NCBI GenBank assembly: GCA_001516055.1 | Contig: LOEZ01000055.1 | Span: forward strand, 1-64,000 | DNA length: 64,000 nucleotides | Origin: Gracilibacter sp. BRH_c7a | GTDB lineage: Bacteria > Bacillota > Desulfitobacteriia > Desulfitobacteriales > Syntrophobotulaceae | Direction of reading: 5' to 3' | Shown here: one piece after another, positions 63,048 through 64,000 of the stretch | How positions within the stretch are numbered: position 1 is the first letter of the stretch | Layout: every line of letters starts with the position of its first letter | The notes under the pieces: generated by a model | Database searches by the model: none | What the model was told of the DNA's origin: nothing | What the model saw: only the letters and a program-made list of their open reading frames with translations | Program-made: the position numbers and the translations under genes

Positions 63048-63077
63048 TTGACACCCAAGTATCGTTTTTGTTATGAT
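63048..63077 (+). promoter_or_regulatory. Promoter of tRNA-Pro
   Basis: A perfect -35 TTGACA at 63048-63053 and a -10 TATGAT at 63072-63077, with an 18-base spacer. The mature tRNA starts 16 bases further on. No other gene lies between. Confidence 0.8.
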
Positions 63078-63092
63078 TTCTCTGTTCTTTAT

Positions 63093-63169
63093 CGGGGCGT
63101 AGCGCAGTTTGGTAGCGTGCTTGGTTCGGGACCAAGAGGTCGCAGGTTCAAATCCTGTCGCCCCGACCA
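63093..63169 (+). tRNA. tRNA-Pro (anticodon CGG)
   Basis: A complete cloverleaf of 77 bases: acceptor CGGGGCG with CGCCCCG, anticodon stem CTTGG/CCAAG with loop TTCGGGA giving anticodon CGG (63127-63129), a GGTTCAAATCC T-arm, discriminator A and an encoded CCA end. Confidence 0.97.
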
Positions 63170-63270
63170 TCCTAATATCTCTTTTAAGCTCAATTATGGG
63201 CTTATTTTTGTATAAACTTTAAATTAATAGTTAAACTACTAAAATACATAAAGATATAGAGGTAATTATC

Positions 63271-63786
63271 ATGGTTCAAATTGGCAACATACACATAGGC
63301 ACAGCTGATACAGCTACACAATCTAAAATAGATATTGGTGAAGCTTTTATACTGTCACAGCATTTGTATTTTAGATATTTCTGCACTGAACAAACAATCC
63401 AATATTACAATGCGGCACATGATTCCGATTTTAAGCAAGTAATTAAAATCGGATTAACTTATTTGGAGAAAGAAGTTAAAGCTATCGAAAAGCAGATGGA
63501 AAAATATAAAGTACCTCAACCTTCAAGGTCACCCAAAAGTGTAAAAGTATCTCCCCCTGTTAGTACACTAATCAATGACCACTACATTTTCGAACAAATT
63601 CGTTGTGGCTGTACCGCGGCGGCTGAAAAAAATCTGCGCAATGCGATTATGATCCTGAATAATGACTCTTTAAGAGAAATGTTTATAGACTTTCTGAAAG
63701 ATGAGATTGACATGATTAATAATCTCCTTAAATATGGCAAATTAAAAGGGTGGCTGCCCACATATCCTGTTTATAAAGCAGATTAA
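63271..63786 (+). CDS. CotF/DUF3231-like protein
   Basis: A 171-residue helical protein of the DUF3231/coat-protein-F kind. The N-terminal half is a helical bundle segment (FILSQHLYFRYFCTEQTIQYYN to VIKIGLTYLEKEVKAIEKQM), a Pro/Ser linker of about 20 residues follows, and the C-terminal half (DHYIFEQIRCGCTAAAEKNLRNAIMILNNDSLREMFIDFLKDEI) ends with GWLPTYPVY. Related proteins are spore coat or forespore proteins. A GAGGT site precedes the ATG. It is followed by a hairpin. The family call is by pattern. Confidence 0.78.
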   Translation: MVQIGNIHIGTADTATQSKIDIGEAFILSQHLYFRYFCTEQTIQYYNAAHDSDFKQVIKIGLTYLEKEVKAIEKQMEKYKVPQPSRSPKSVKVSPPVSTLINDHYIFEQIRCGCTAAAEKNLRNAIMILNNDSLREMFIDFLKDEIDMINNLLKYGKLKGWLPTYPVYKAD

Positions 63787-63814
63787 TTAGTAGGATATAT
63801 AATATAAAAACAGA

Positions 63815-63845
63815 AGAAGATGTCTCGGAATAAATAGTATCTTCT
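63815..63845 (+). terminator. Likely terminator after the CotF-like gene
   Basis: AGAAGAT and ATCTTCT form a 7-bp stem (with possible extension by bulging), 17-base loop, followed by GCTTTTATATTTG, about 30 bases after the stop. Confidence 0.65.
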
Positions 63846-64000
63846 GCTTTTATATTTGTTTTTTGAGTATTAGGAATATAGTTTTATTATTTTGCTTTAA
63901 TTGACGTATCTGGTGTTTAAATATAGAATACTATTGAGTGTTTAGTGGCTAATATTGACAGTTGTATTTCTGTCATAAGGAGTAGGGAAAGTTTTGCAAG

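Noticed and set aside
63994-64000. Start of a further gene at the right edge (TTG after AAGGAG)
   Set aside because: Only a few bases are available, so the frame cannot be tested.
1-64000. CRISPR arrays, rRNA genes, T-box leaders, prophage or complete insertion sequences
   Set aside because: None were seen on reading both strands.

Overview
The window looks like a chromosomal stretch of an anaerobic, endospore-forming Clostridia member of the Peptococcaceae type (Desulfosporosinus/Desulfitobacterium-like). Reasons are the sporulation-linked genes (spoVK, a spoVD-like PBP with a PASTA domain, a CotF-like protein, a LysM coat-like protein), the Gram-positive gene order lexA/yneA, hfq-miaA, mutS-mutL, miaB-ylbF, dnaD-dnaI and degS-degU, AT-rich DNA, strong GGAGG ribosome sites, frequent TTG/GTG starts and CGAAC-N4-GTTCG LexA boxes. 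The genus is inferred from gene content, not from a database match.

Layout. 1-4.1 kb (+): the end of a fixC-fixX electron-transfer pair, an acyl-CoA synthetase and an MBL-fold hydrolase, a likely acyl-CoA oxidation module. 4.1-5.1 kb is non-coding. 5.1-14.7 kb (-) is an accessory island: a MalT-like LuxR regulator, a DUF2442 protein and five tandem lipoproteins that share a signal peptide and a charged KSEEELRAEIKAE-type linker but carry different outer domains. 14.9-18.7 kb: an M23 peptidase, a LysM protein divergent from lexA with an SOS promoter region, ddl, and a signal peptidase I whose nucleophile Ser reads as Thr.

18.7-36.8 kb (-, apart from one M14 peptidase) is a housekeeping run: PLP lyase, spoVK, hfq, miaA (apparent ATT start), an RsmJ-like methyltransferase, mutL, an HDAC-like deacetylase and a hydantoinase-like protein lying between mutL and mutS, mutS, ylbF/ricA-like, miaB, an uncharacterised protein, degV, and a LysM-G5-M23 envelope protein. 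36.9-40.5 kb holds a PilZN-MinD/FlhG fusion and a secreted CWB2 protein with a degenerate transglutaminase domain. 40.5-41.0 kb is a non-coding block packed with inverted repeats.

41.0-44.6 kb (-) is a glycolytic operon gapA-pyk-deoR with two identical palindromic operators at the gapA promoter. 44.8-48 kb has three translationally coupled M42 aminopeptidases. 48-57.5 kb (-) has a spoVD-like PBP, rhomboid, LysM coat-like protein, trxB, a membrane-anchored propeller-like protein, a phosphodiester glycosidase coupled to an ANTAR regulator with a degenerate receiver, a membrane-anchored beta-rich protein, and the dnaD-dnaI pair. 57.7-63 kb has an HD hydrolase, a beta-CASP nuclease, degU-degS and a cytoplasmic sulfite-oxidase-like enzyme. 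The window ends with tRNA-Pro(CGG) and a CotF/DUF3231-type gene.
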